A DNA stretch of 17,825 nucleotides from DATIRA01 sp964553405. GTDB lineage: Bacteria > Pseudomonadota > Gammaproteobacteria > Steroidobacterales > Steroidobacteraceae. The translations under genes and the position numbers were made by a program. Below the pieces are notes generated by a model. That model was not told the origin of the DNA and ran no database searches. It worked only from the letters and a program-made list of their open reading frames with translations. Shown here one piece after another: positions 6,449 to 14,038 of the stretch. The stretch is taken from positions 1 to 17,825 of the forward strand of contig CAZKLS010000055.1 of assembly GCA_964553405.1 (NCBI GenBank), written 5' to 3'. Positions within the stretch are counted from its first letter, which is position 1. Every line of letters begins with the position of its first letter.

Positions 6449-7483
6449 ATGAGCAAGGAATACGACCCCGACCTGGCCGGAACCGTATTCAACATCCAGC
6501 GGTTCAGCGTGCACGACGGGCCGGGCATCCGGACGGTTGTCTTCCTGAAGGGTTGCTCGCTGCGCTGTATCTGGTGCAGCAACCCGGAGAGCCTGTCGTC
6601 CCGGGTGCAGTTCGGCTTCAGCCCCGACCGCTGCATCGGCGTCGACAAGTGCACGGCCTGCATCGAGGCGGCACCGGACCCCCAGGCGCTCACGCTGCGG
6701 GATCGTCGCGTCGTCGGTCTCGCGTCGGGCCAGACGGACGAATTCCTGGTCTGTGCCGACGCATGCCCGACCGGGGCCATCAAGGCCTGGGGCCGGCGGA
6801 TGACGGTCGGCGAAATCATGCGCGAAGTCATGGCCGATCGGGCCTGCTACGCGGAGTCCGGCGGCGGCCTGACTCTCTCCGGCGGCGAAGCCTTGATCCA
6901 GACGGCATTCGCGGTCGAGCTGCTGAAGGCCGCGCGCTCCCAGGGCATCAATACCTGCGTCGAGACGGCGTTGAACTATAAGCGGGACCTGCTCGACCCG
7001 GTGCTGCCGCTGGTGGACCTGTTTCTCTGCGACCTGAAGCACATGGAGCCGGCGGCGCATCGACGCTACACCGGCGTCTCGAACGAGACGATCCTCGCGA
7101 ACCTGCGCCACGTCGTCGCATCCGGGGCGGACGTGGTCATCCGGATCCCGGTCGTACCCGGGCACAACGGCACCGAAGCCAACCTGCGGGCCACTGCGCG
7201 TTTCCTCGCCGACGAACTCGGCGGCCGCATCAGGCAGGTGCAGCTGCTGCCGTTCCGCAAGCTCGGCGAGCAGAAGTACGCATCGCTCGGCATCGAGTAC
7301 CCGATGAGCGGGTTCCAGTCTCCACCGCGGGAATCCTGGGAGCGGGATATCCGGCGTTTCGCCGCGCTGATGTCAGCGTACGGGCTCGAAGTCGCGGCCG
7401 GCGCCGGCAGCCTGATCCGCTCCGCAGCGCGCGCTGAGATCGAGCGCGAACCGCACTGTGCAGCGATCGGTCGACCCGCCTGA
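6449..7483 (+). CDS. Glycyl radical enzyme activase (radical SAM)
   Basis: A 344-residue radical-SAM enzyme that would install the glycyl radical on the upstream enzyme. The SAM [4Fe-4S] motif is Cys36-x3-Cys40-x2-Cys43 in GCSLRCIWCSNPE, preceded by SVHDGPGIRT and followed by the SAM-binding GGGLTLSGGEAL and IPVVPGHNG. The ferredoxin-like insertion is reduced. It has Cys62, Cys68 and Cys71, then Ala75-Pro76 where a fourth cysteine is usual; the second motif has only Cys102 and Cys106-Pro107. Crossed-ligand logic of 2x[4Fe-4S] ferredoxins would leave one cluster (62, 68, 71, 106). The frame also opens with GTG at 6440, only 2 nt after the enzyme stop. I prefer the ATG at 6449 because it has GAAG about 8 nt upstream and reads straight into the conserved N-terminus. 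Confidence 0.94.
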   Translation: MSKEYDPDLAGTVFNIQRFSVHDGPGIRTVVFLKGCSLRCIWCSNPESLSSRVQFGFSPDRCIGVDKCTACIEAAPDPQALTLRDRRVVGLASGQTDEFLVCADACPTGAIKAWGRRMTVGEIMREVMADRACYAESGGGLTLSGGEALIQTAFAVELLKAARSQGINTCVETALNYKRDLLDPVLPLVDLFLCDLKHMEPAAHRRYTGVSNETILANLRHVVASGADVVIRIPVVPGHNGTEANLRATARFLADELGGRIRQVQLLPFRKLGEQKYASLGIEYPMSGFQSPPRESWERDIRRFAALMSAYGLEVAAGAGSLIRSAARAEIEREPHCAAIGRPA

Positions 7484-7527
7484 TGGCCGCTGCGCGCGGC
7501 CGGACGAAGCCGAGTCGTCATCCACTG

Positions 7528-7557
7528 TTGTCTCCGTCGTGACGGAAACGCTACCCT
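7528..7557 (+). promoter_or_regulatory. Weak promoter-like sequence with short dyad, upstream of the 41-residue gene
   Basis: TTGTCT (7528-7533) and TACCCT (7552-7557) are separated by 18 bp, 4 and 3 matches to the sigma-70 hexamers. The spacer holds the inverted repeat CCGTC-gt-GACGG (7534-7545), which could be a small operator. It lies about 45 nt upstream of the next ATG. Evidence is by eye and weak. Confidence 0.25.
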
Positions 7558-7599
7558 GAGCGCCGGATCCGCAGCATCGCGCACGCGCGAGGAGAGTTG

Positions 7600-7725
7600 A
7601 TGGCCAAGCCGAACTACTCGTTCCAGAAGAAGCAACGCGAAGAGGCCGCCCGCAAGAAGCGCGAGGCGAAACAGCAGCGCCGCCAGCAGAAGAAGGAGGA
7701 AGCCGCTCAGCCGCGCCAGGATTGA
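7600..7725 (+). CDS. Small highly basic protein (41 aa), conserved-type hypothetical
   Basis: A 41-residue open frame begins MAKPNYSFQKKQREEAA and continues as an almost pure Lys/Arg/Glu/Gln helix. The ATG at 7600 has an excellent Shine-Dalgarno GGAGA about 6 nt upstream. I recall similar short proteins with a (K/R)P(N/D)YSFQKRQ start as widespread in proteobacteria, of unknown function, which supports this being a real gene rather than chance. The charge pattern suggests a single helix that binds nucleic acid or ribosomes, but that is speculation. It is a stand-alone gene between the activase and the WYL regulator, followed 22 nt later by a perfect inverted repeat. Confidence 0.65.
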   Translation: MAKPNYSFQKKQREEAARKKREAKQQRRQQKKEEAAQPRQD

Positions 7726-7747
7726 AGCGGGCTGGAGTCACGTTTCC

Positions 7748-7769
7748 TCCGGCAGGCTCGCCTGCCGGA
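7748..7769. terminator. Perfect 10-bp inverted repeat, probable terminator or protein-binding palindrome
   Basis: TCCGGCAGGC (7748-7757) is followed after 2 nt by its exact reverse complement GCCTGCCGGA (7760-7769). It starts 22 nt after the stop of the 41-residue gene and ends 29 nt before the WYL regulator ATG. In RNA it makes a very stable hairpin, but no U-tract follows on either strand, so it is not a canonical intrinsic terminator. A palindromic operator for the adjacent WYL regulator is the alternative. Confidence 0.5.
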
Positions 7770-7798
7770 TCGTCGGCCATCGAAACGCGGGGCACTGC

Positions 7799-8779
7799 AT
7801 GGACCGCCTCGAACGCTTCTACCGTATCCAGCAGCTGCTCCGCGCCCGGCGCCTGGTGCGAACGCAGGAGTTCCTCGACGAGCTCGAGGTGTCCCGGGCC
7901 ACTTTCAAGCGCGACCTGGACTACCTGCGCGACCGCTTCCACGCCCCGATCCTCTACGACCGGGACCAGGAGGCCTACCGCCTGGACGAACAGACCGGGG
8001 ACGGTGCGCTCTGGCAGCTGCCGGGCCTGTGGTTCAACGCCCAGGAACTGCGTGCGCTGCTGACGATGGACCGGCTGCTCGACGACCTTCAGCCCGGAGT
8101 GCTGTCGCAGCTGATCGGGCCGTTCCGCAAGCGGATACGCGAGCTGATGGACGCCGGCGAGCACTCGGCGGACGAGATCGCGCGTCGCATCCGCGTGCTT
8201 TCGATGGGCGCCCGTGCGATCGAGCCCGCGCACTTCGGCACGGTTGCCACCGCCCTGCTCTCGCGCCGGCGCCTGAGGATCCGCCATCATCGTCGGCGGG
8301 ACGGCGATACGCTCGAGCGCGAGGTTTCGCCGCAACGGCTGGTCCACTACCGCGACAACTGGTACCTGGACTGCTACTGCCACAAGCGGCAGGCGCTGCG
8401 CACCTTCGCAGTGGACGCGATCGAGGACGCGATCGCGCTCGACAAGGCTGCGAAGGAGGTCCCGGAGGATTCGCTGGATCGCCACTTCGCATCCGGCTAC
8501 GGCATCTTCGCCGGCATGGACACCGAGGAGGCGATACTGCTGTTCAGTCCCACCCGCGCGCGCTGGGTCAGCCGCGAGACCTGGCACCCGAAGCAGGACG
8601 GCAAGCTGCAGCTGGACGGGAGCTACCTGCTGAAGTTTCCTTACTCGCGCGAACCCGAGCTCGTGATGGATGTGCTGAAGTACGGCGCCGACGTGCAGGT
8701 GCTGGCGCCGGAGTCGCTCCGCAAGGCCGTCGCCGCCGAACATGCCAACGCAGCGAAACTGTATTCAGGCGAAGGCTGA
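7799..8779 (+). CDS. WYL-domain transcriptional regulator
   Basis: A 326-residue cytosolic regulator with the standard two-part layout. The N-terminal winged helix-turn-helix (about residues 1-60; LDELEVSRATFKRDLDYLRD is the recognition region) resembles DeoR-type HTH_11. The WYL domain follows in the middle (about 135-215), with its name motif Trp188-Tyr189-Leu190 in HYRDNWYLDCYCH. A C-terminal WCX-like extension runs to the end. WYL domains sense ligands, often nucleic-acid or nucleotide related, and such regulators are common near DNA repair and defence genes. The next gene is a convergent DnaQ-fold exonuclease only 16 bp away, but convergent position is weak evidence for a link. The ATG has only a weak GGGG-type ribosome site. 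Confidence 0.93.
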   Translation: MDRLERFYRIQQLLRARRLVRTQEFLDELEVSRATFKRDLDYLRDRFHAPILYDRDQEAYRLDEQTGDGALWQLPGLWFNAQELRALLTMDRLLDDLQPGVLSQLIGPFRKRIRELMDAGEHSADEIARRIRVLSMGARAIEPAHFGTVATALLSRRRLRIRHHRRRDGDTLEREVSPQRLVHYRDNWYLDCYCHKRQALRTFAVDAIEDAIALDKAAKEVPEDSLDRHFASGYGIFAGMDTEEAILLFSPTRARWVSRETWHPKQDGKLQLDGSYLLKFPYSREPELVMDVLKYGADVQVLAPESLRKAVAAEHANAAKLYSGEG

Positions 8780-8795
8780 GGCCGGCGACCCGCAT

Positions 8796-9722
8796 CTACA
8801 GCCGCACGCGCTCCTTCTTTCCGTCCCTGCCGGAGTACCGGCTCCAGGCGTCGAAGGTCTCGACTTCGATCGACGTGCCCTGCCCGCCGTACACCGCGCC
8901 CTTCAGCCATTCGAGCTCGGCCGCCAGGTCGGCGGCTCGGCCCAGGTCCCGGTACCACACGCGCTTGTCCGGCTCCCACCGGTAGCCGCGCGCGCGCAGC
9001 AGGTCCTTGGTCTCGAACGGGGAACCGATTGCCCAGACCCTGAGCGACGGCTCCCGCGCCGACTCGAGCAGCAGCCTCAATGCAGACCCCGCTTCCGGCT
9101 GCCCCGGTACCGGACGCCTGAGCACCTCGAGCAGTGCACGACAGTCCATTTCCGCACGGTGACCGTCGAAGAAGAACCCGTAGCGATAGGCCAGGTACTC
9201 GAGTTTGGCCACCCCGAGCCCGAGTTCCGCCCACGGCACCTCCTGCCAGGAGCAGGCCCAGGGCAGCGATGCGAACGACGGCAGCCGCTGCTCGACGAAC
9301 CGCCGGTCGAAGGCCGCGTTGTGCGCAATTACCAGCGCCGCCCCGTCGACGATTCGCTCGATCGCCGCTTCATCCAGCTTCTGACCACGGACCATCTCGT
9401 CCGTGATGCCGTGTATCGCGGTGGACTCGGGCGGGATCGGAACCCCCGGATCCTCGAGTCCGTCGTAAACCTCGAGTACTCGCCCGGCAGCGCCGGTCGC
9501 ACGGCAGTACTCGAAACGGATGAGCGCCAGCTCGATCACCTTGTCCGTCCCCGGATCGGTCCCGGTCGTCTCGGTGTCGAGTATCACCGCCTGACCGAGT
9601 CTCGAACCGGCGAGCCTAGGGCACTCCACCGCGGGGTCGAGGCGTCGCAGGACCCGGAAATCCGGATGCCCGTCCAGCTGTGCTGCCAGCGATTCAGCGT
9701 CTTTCGCGCGGTCTCCAGCCAA
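8796..9722 (-). CDS. DEDDh 3'-5' exonuclease (DnaQ fold) with C-terminal extension
   Basis: This 308-residue protein has all five DEDDh catalytic residues: Asp49 and Glu51 in ILDTETTG, Asp139 in IAHNAAFD, His188 and Asp193 in GHRAEMD. It should remove nucleotides from 3' ends of DNA or RNA using two metal ions, as in DnaQ, RNase T and ExoX relatives. About 95 residues beyond the fold (after about 210) form an extra domain with ETKDLLRARGYRW. The frame is open to 9944. I start it at TTG 9720-9722 because GGGAGG lies about 6 nt upstream and the upstream residues look non-coding; no in-frame ATG fits. An out-of-frame ATG overlaps this ribosome site. The gene is divergent from the DUF349 gene across about 230 bp. 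Confidence 0.88.
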   Translation of the reverse strand: MAGDRAKDAESLAAQLDGHPDFRVLRRLDPAVECPRLAGSRLGQAVILDTETTGTDPGTDKVIELALIRFEYCRATGAAGRVLEVYDGLEDPGVPIPPESTAIHGITDEMVRGQKLDEAAIERIVDGAALVIAHNAAFDRRFVEQRLPSFASLPWACSWQEVPWAELGLGVAKLEYLAYRYGFFFDGHRAEMDCRALLEVLRRPVPGQPEAGSALRLLLESAREPSLRVWAIGSPFETKDLLRARGYRWEPDKRVWYRDLGRAADLAAELEWLKGAVYGGQGTSIEVETFDAWSRYSGRDGKKERVRL

Positions 9723-9754
9723 ATCATCCCTCCCAAGGCGGGCTTTGCCTGCCA

Positions 9755-9787
9755 GATGCTGCCTCGTGCAGGCCTGCCCGCAGCATC
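9755..9787. repeat. Inverted repeat with an internal palindrome in the exonuclease/DUF349 intergenic region
   Basis: GATGCTGC (9755-9762) and GCAGCATC (9780-9787) are perfect 8-bp arms. The 17-bp loop between them contains the 10-bp palindrome GCAGGCCTGC (9768-9777). A further imperfect hairpin, GGCGGGC-ttt-GCCTGCC, is next to it at 9737-9753, beside the exonuclease ribosome site. The position between divergent genes suggests an operator or leader structure. The arms are seen; function is not known. Confidence 0.4.
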
Positions 9788-9904
9788 CCAACCCGGCCAC
9801 CGCAGTGCAAGTCGGGAGTGCCGTCCGTCTCGATGAGGACACGGCCACCCGCTGCAGCGACGCTTGAGGCTCCGCAGCAGCAGACCATCCCGGCGGCAGC
9901 CGGG

Positions 9905-9910
9905 TAATAT
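9905..9910 (+). promoter_or_regulatory. Possible -10 element for the DUF349 gene
   Basis: TAATAT at 9905-9910 is the only AT-rich hexamer in this part of the divergent gap and lies 44 bp upstream of the DUF349 start. No recognisable -35 box lies 16-18 bp upstream, so this is a weak call. Confidence 0.25.
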
Positions 9911-9953
9911 GGTCCACGTGTCGGGCGGGCCGGCACCGGATCAAGCAACCACG

Positions 9954-12260
9954 ATGTCACTGCTGTCACGCCTCCTCGGCAAGTCTCCCCCCTCGTCTGC
10001 GACGCCGGCGACGGACGCATCCGAACTGCCGCCCGAAGCCCCGGCTCCGGACCCCGCCGCACGCGCGCGCGAGGAAGAGGCGGGCCTCGAGCAGTCCCTC
10101 GCGGCCGGCGACATGGTAGCGGTCGGCAAGTGGGTGCTGGAGGGGAGCTCGACCGCAATTCGCCAGCGAGCCGCACAGGCCATCACGGACCTCGATCAGC
10201 TGCACGAGCTGATCCGCGCCACACGGCACGGGAACGACAAGAACGTCTACCGGATTCTCGCGGCCCGGCGCGACGACACGCTCGCCTCGTTACGCGAAGC
10301 GCAGAAGATCGCGGAGGACCTCGAGGCAACCGCCGCTGCCATCGCGCGGCACAGCAGCCGTCCGCACGACGCGACTTACGAAGCCACGCTCGGCCAACTC
10401 GAGCAGCGCTGGCGCGAGCTCTCGCCGCACGCGACGCCGGAGCGCCGGCAACAGGCGGCCCTGCAGCTCGAGCAGGCACAGGCGGTCATCGAGAATCACC
10501 GGCGGGAGCAGCATGCTGAGGCGGAACGACAGCACGCCGCCGCGCTCGCGGCGGAACAGGCCCGTCGACAGCGTGAACTCGAGGCCGAAGCCAGCGCGGC
10601 CGCGGCGGCCGAGGCGGCCCGGCAGCGCGAGGCCGAGCGTCAGGCCGAGCGCGAGCGACAGCAGGCGGAAGAGGCCGGGCGGCGCCGGCTGGTCGCTCTG
10701 CTGCGACAGGCCCAGGCCGCGCTGGAGCGCGGTGGAACGGCCCGCGCCGCGCGGATGCGCGAGGCCATCGCAGAGAAGCTGCCCGAGGCCCCTGCCCTGC
10801 CCGCCTGGTTCGAACGCCAGCTGCAGCAGCTCGACGCGCGAATCGAGGAACTGAAGGACTGGAAGACCTTCCGGGTCGCTCCGAAGCGGACCGAGCTGCT
10901 GCAGCAGATGCAGGCACTGGTCGGCGCGGAGATCTCACCGGAGGACCTCGCAAGACGCATCCGACGCCTGCGGGACGATTGGCGCAGCCTCAATCGGGGT
11001 GCCGGAGAGGACGCGTCACCGGAGTCGGAGCAGTTCCAGCAGGCGGCGGAACTCGCCTACCAGCCCTGCCGCGAGCACTTCGCCCGGCAGGCCGAGTCGC
11101 GGCGCCAGAACCAGGCGCAGCGCGAGGCCCTGATCGAACGACTCGCCGCGCTGACGGCCGAGCAGACCGTCGAGAATCCCGACTGGCGCGCCATTCAGCA
11201 TGCGCTCGCGTCGGCGCGCCGCGAATGGCGCCAGTGGGCGCCGGTCGACCAGTCGGTCGTCAAGTCGCTGCAGGCGCGATTCCATCAGCTTGCGAACGAA
11301 CTGCAGTCACGCCTCGATGCCGAGTACGAACGCAACGTTCAGTCGAAACGCGAGTTGATCGCCCGCGCCGCGGAACTGGTCGGCCTCGAGGACACCCGGC
11401 AGGCCATCGACGAGGCGAAGAGCCTGCAGCGGAGCTGGAAGACGGTCGGGATCATTCCGCGCAAGCGGGACAACGCGCTCTGGGAGGAGTTCCGGCGACA
11501 CTGCGACGCGATCTTCCAGCGCAGCTCGCAGGAAGCGGCGGCACAGGCGGAGGCGCTCGATGCCGGCGTCGCCCGTGCCACGCGCCTGTGCGAGGAGCTC
11601 GAGCGGATGGCTGTGCAGGGCGGCGACGATCCCGCATCCGCAGCCAAGCGCCTCGACGAACTCCGCAGCGAGCTCCGGTCCATCGAACTGCCACGCGCCA
11701 GCGCCAGGGAGCTCCGCCAGCGATTCTCCCGTGCGAGCGACCGGTATGCCGAGGTACTCGCCAGGCAGCGCGCGGCAGTCGAGCGCAAGGGCTGGACCGA
11801 ACTGCTGGGTGCCGCAGCGCAGTTCAATGCGTACGCACTCGCGACAGTCGACGGAGCCTCCGACGCGGACCGCGAGATACTGCGCAGCGCGGCATCCCGT
11901 GCGTTGGCCGCGCTCTCGCACTCGCCGAAGGGCGGCCGGGAAATGCTGGAGCAGCGGCTGGCAGCCGCTGCCGAGGGGGGCGAAGGGTTGGACCTCGCGG
12001 CGAACGAGGCGGCGCTGCGGCTGCTGTGCGTGCGCGCGGAGCTCGCGGCCGGCTTGCCGACGCCGCCGCAGGACCTGGAGTTGCGCCGCGAGTACCAGAT
12101 GCAACGGCTGGTCGCGTCGATGGGTCGTGGCGAGCGCATCAGCCCGGCCGAGCTCGATGAGCTCGCGCTGCAGTGGATAAGGGTCGGGCCCGTCGAGGCG
12201 GGACAGCACGATGCGCTGCTCGCTCGATTCGAACGCTGCCTCGACGCACGCGGCAGCTGA
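9954..12260 (+). CDS. DUF349 domain-containing coiled-coil protein
   Basis: A 768-residue, highly charged, helical protein of the DUF349 family, whose function is not established. A Pro/Ala-rich linker follows the short N-terminus MSLLSRLLGK. Residues about 170-260 are an Ala/Glu/Gln/Arg coiled coil. Several DUF349-type units follow, recognisable by the Trp-centred signature: IRRLRDDWRSLNRG near 340-350, ARREWRQWAPVD near 420-430, and the clearest, SLQRSWKTVGIIPRKRDNAL near 485-505, which continues into WEEFRRHCDAIF. There is no signal peptide or membrane helix. The frame is open from 9864; I chose the ATG at 9954 because the MSLLSRLL start resembles relatives, although no good Shine-Dalgarno precedes it. 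ATG 9909 is the alternative. Confidence 0.88.
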   Translation: MSLLSRLLGKSPPSSATPATDASELPPEAPAPDPAARAREEEAGLEQSLAAGDMVAVGKWVLEGSSTAIRQRAAQAITDLDQLHELIRATRHGNDKNVYRILAARRDDTLASLREAQKIAEDLEATAAAIARHSSRPHDATYEATLGQLEQRWRELSPHATPERRQQAALQLEQAQAVIENHRREQHAEAERQHAAALAAEQARRQRELEAEASAAAAAEAARQREAERQAERERQQAEEAGRRRLVALLRQAQAALERGGTARAARMREAIAEKLPEAPALPAWFERQLQQLDARIEELKDWKTFRVAPKRTELLQQMQALVGAEISPEDLARRIRRLRDDWRSLNRGAGEDASPESEQFQQAAELAYQPCREHFARQAESRRQNQAQREALIERLAALTAEQTVENPDWRAIQHALASARREWRQWAPVDQSVVKSLQARFHQLANELQSRLDAEYERNVQSKRELIARAAELVGLEDTRQAIDEAKSLQRSWKTVGIIPRKRDNALWEEFRRHCDAIFQRSSQEAAAQAEALDAGVARATRLCEELERMAVQGGDDPASAAKRLDELRSELRSIELPRASARELRQRFSRASDRYAEVLARQRAAVERKGWTELLGAAAQFNAYALATVDGASDADREILRSAASRALAALSHSPKGGREMLEQRLAAAAEGGEGLDLAANEAALRLLCVRAELAAGLPTPPQDLELRREYQMQRLVASMGRGERISPAELDELALQWIRVGPVEAGQHDALLARFERCLDARGS

Positions 12261-12308
12261 ACGCGGCGGCCGCGGGCCCCGCTCGCAGCCGCACCGCTGT
12301 CGAGGACT
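12261..12308. other. Short GC-rich gap between convergent genes
   Basis: Only 48 bp separate the stops of the DUF349 gene and the winged-helix/TPR gene. The sequence is rich in G and C with GCGGCCGC and GGGCCC palindromes, but I see no clear terminator with a U-tract on either strand. Confidence 0.4.
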
Positions 12309-13889
12309 CTAGAAGCCCAGATCGGCCAGCGCCGCAGAGACGCGTGAGCGAACCGGCTCCGACTTCATCGGGAACGCGCGGAAGAAATCCTCCCGTCGCA
12401 GCCGCGGACTGCGCTCGCGCACGTTCGCGGCCCAGACCGCCGCCTGCTGGTCCTCGCCGGCCAGCTTCTGCGCGACGGCGGCGATCATCGCGATCAGCAC
12501 GTGCGCGCCGGGGGAGCGCGCGGCGCGCTCGGCCCAGTGCACCGCCTCCGCGTCCTCGTGCTGCTCCATGTGCGTGAACGCACGGGTCCCGAGCATCGCG
12601 TAGTACAGAGGGTCGAGGGGGCTCAGCCTCATCGCGAGGTCCACGTGCCTGCGACCCTCGAGCCCGTGCCCCGCCAGCGTTTCGGTCCAGGCCCGGGCGT
12701 AGATGCCCTGCGCGTAGTTCGGGCTCAGCGACGTGGCGCGCTCGAGCCAGGCGAGCCCGCGCTCCAGGTCGCCCTCGAGCCAGTAACTGCGCCCCATCGT
12801 GAAGTTGACGAAGGGATCGAGCGGATCGAGGTCCAGGCCGCGCTGGGCGTAGCTGCGGGCCAGTGCGATCTCGCCGGCCAGGTCGTCGGTGTTGCGCAGG
12901 AAAGCCGTCTGGAAGTGCACGAACGACAGGCCCGCATGCGCGCGCGCAAACCCCGGATCCTGCGCGACCGCCCGCTCGAACATCTGCGCGGCCAGCGCAT
13001 TGTCGCTGCGGTTGAAGCGATACATGTGCTGCAGGCCGAGGTGATAGGCCGACCATGCATCGAGGTTCTCGGTCACGGTCAGCCGCGCGAGGCTCGCCTC
13101 GTGCAGCGGGATCCGGATCTCCAGCGCCGTGAGGATTTTCGAGCGGATCTCAGACCGTACCGAATGCACGTCGTCGACCGGGCCAGAGTATCGCTCGGCC
13201 CAGACGACGTCGCCGCCGCGCGTGTCGCCGAGCTCGGTCGTCACGGCCAGCTGGCGTCCCGTGAGTTCCACCGTGCCCGACAGGCAGTAGTGCACGCCGA
13301 GCAGGCGTCCCACGTCGTGCAGGTCGGGGTCCGGATCGCGCAGACGGAACGAGGACCCTCGCGCCGTCACGAACAGCCAGCGCAGTCGCGAGAGTTCCAT
13401 GATCAGGTCGTGCGGCAGCGCGTCGGCGATCGCGGCGTACGGTCCGGTGTCGCCGACGAGCCGGAAAGGCAGCACTGCGATCGACGGGCGGGAAGCCGGG
13501 TCCGCGGCAGCGAGCGGGGGCACGCTGGCGGCCGACTCCAGGCGCGTCGCGCCGGCCGGCTCCGCAGGGCTCTGCGGACGCTCCGTGCGCACCTCGGCCA
13601 CGAACCGAAAACCCTGGCCGTGGATCGTCCGGATGAAATGCTGCGCCTTGCCGTCGTCGCCGAGCGCCTTGCGCGCCGACTTCACCCGGCTCGACAGCGC
13701 CGAATCGCTGACGACCCGTCCGTCCCAGACCTTCTCGATGATCTCGTCCCGGGAAACGAGCCGCTCGCGGTGCTCGACCAGGAACGCGAGCAGCGCGAAT
13801 ACCTGCGGCTCGAGCGGGAGGACCTCGCCGTCTGAACGCAGCTCGACCTTGGCCACGTCCAGCTCGAAGGGACCGAACCGGTAGATCAT
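12309..13889 (-). CDS. Winged-helix (Trans_reg_C / CadC-type) regulator with TolB-like and TPR domains
   Basis: A 526-residue regulator. Residues 1-100 are an OmpR/CadC-type winged helix: IYRFGPFELD opens the fold, then the recognition helix SDSALSSRVKSARKALGDDG (61-80) and the wing FIRTIHGQGFRFV (85-97). Residues about 130-240 match the TolB-N-like / adenylate-cyclase-associated segment (SIAVLPFRLVGD, then GVHYCLSGTVEL). The rest, about 265-510, is a stack of TPR-like helices such as NALAAQMFERAVAQDPGFARAHAGL. Unlike CadC there is no membrane helix between the DNA-binding and sensor parts, so it should be cytosolic. The frame is open upstream to 13958, but ATG 13887-13889 gives the family N-terminus; no good Shine-Dalgarno is seen. 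It is divergent from the cupin-tautomerase operon and may control it. Confidence 0.92.
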   Translation of the reverse strand: MIYRFGPFELDVAKVELRSDGEVLPLEPQVFALLAFLVEHRERLVSRDEIIEKVWDGRVVSDSALSSRVKSARKALGDDGKAQHFIRTIHGQGFRFVAEVRTERPQSPAEPAGATRLESAASVPPLAAADPASRPSIAVLPFRLVGDTGPYAAIADALPHDLIMELSRLRWLFVTARGSSFRLRDPDPDLHDVGRLLGVHYCLSGTVELTGRQLAVTTELGDTRGGDVVWAERYSGPVDDVHSVRSEIRSKILTALEIRIPLHEASLARLTVTENLDAWSAYHLGLQHMYRFNRSDNALAAQMFERAVAQDPGFARAHAGLSFVHFQTAFLRNTDDLAGEIALARSYAQRGLDLDPLDPFVNFTMGRSYWLEGDLERGLAWLERATSLSPNYAQGIYARAWTETLAGHGLEGRRHVDLAMRLSPLDPLYYAMLGTRAFTHMEQHEDAEAVHWAERAARSPGAHVLIAMIAAVAQKLAGEDQQAAVWAANVRERSPRLRREDFFRAFPMKSEPVRSRVSAALADLGF

Positions 13890-13953
13890 GGGCCCGAGAA
13901 TAGTCCATCGGGCGGTGATCGCCCAGAAACCTCCCTGAAATTTCCACGCGCTC

Positions 13954-13965
13954 TCCAAGCTTGGA
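13954..13965. promoter_or_regulatory. Perfect 12-bp palindrome between divergent regulator and cupin gene
   Basis: TCCAAGCTTGGA at 13954-13965 is a perfect palindrome near the middle of the 149-bp gap between the winged-helix/TPR regulator and the cupin gene. GCGC repeats flank it, and a second small dyad, GGGCG-n5-CGCCC, lies at 13910-13924. Location and symmetry fit a dimeric repressor or activator site. No binding evidence is available from sequence. Confidence 0.35.
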
Positions 13966-13993
13966 CCGAGGCGCTGCGCTCAAATGCACTCAC

Positions 13994-14010
13994 CGGCGGG
14001 CGAACCGCCG
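13994..14010 (+). other. Leader hairpin upstream of the cupin ribosome-binding site
   Basis: CGGCGG (13994-13999), a 5-nt loop and CCGCCG (14005-14010) form a perfect 6-bp hairpin 28 nt upstream of the cupin GTG start. It might stabilise the 5' leader. It may also be ordinary GC-rich self-complementarity. Confidence 0.25.
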
Positions 14011-14038
14011 CTGATGCGAAACCGAGGAGGAGACCACC

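Noticed and set aside
7485..7501. Short GGCCG-n7-CGGCC hairpin right after the activase stop, as a terminator.
   Set aside because: Only 5 bp with a 7-nt loop and no U-tract; likely chance in GC-rich sequence.
7373..8743. 456-codon minus-strand frame crossing the activase end, the small gene and the WYL regulator.
   Set aside because: It spans three better-supported genes, has low-complexity composition and no recognisable motif, and would run antisense to the WYL domain.
10979..12160. 393-codon plus-strand frame overlapping the DUF349 gene in another frame.
   Set aside because: Arg/Gly/Ala-rich composition typical of a shifted frame; the DUF349 frame has family signatures throughout.
12501..13835. 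444-codon plus-strand frame opposite the winged-helix/TPR regulator.
   Set aside because: It is the antisense shadow of an in-frame regulator with clear domains; the composition is Arg/Val/Glu-rich with no motif.
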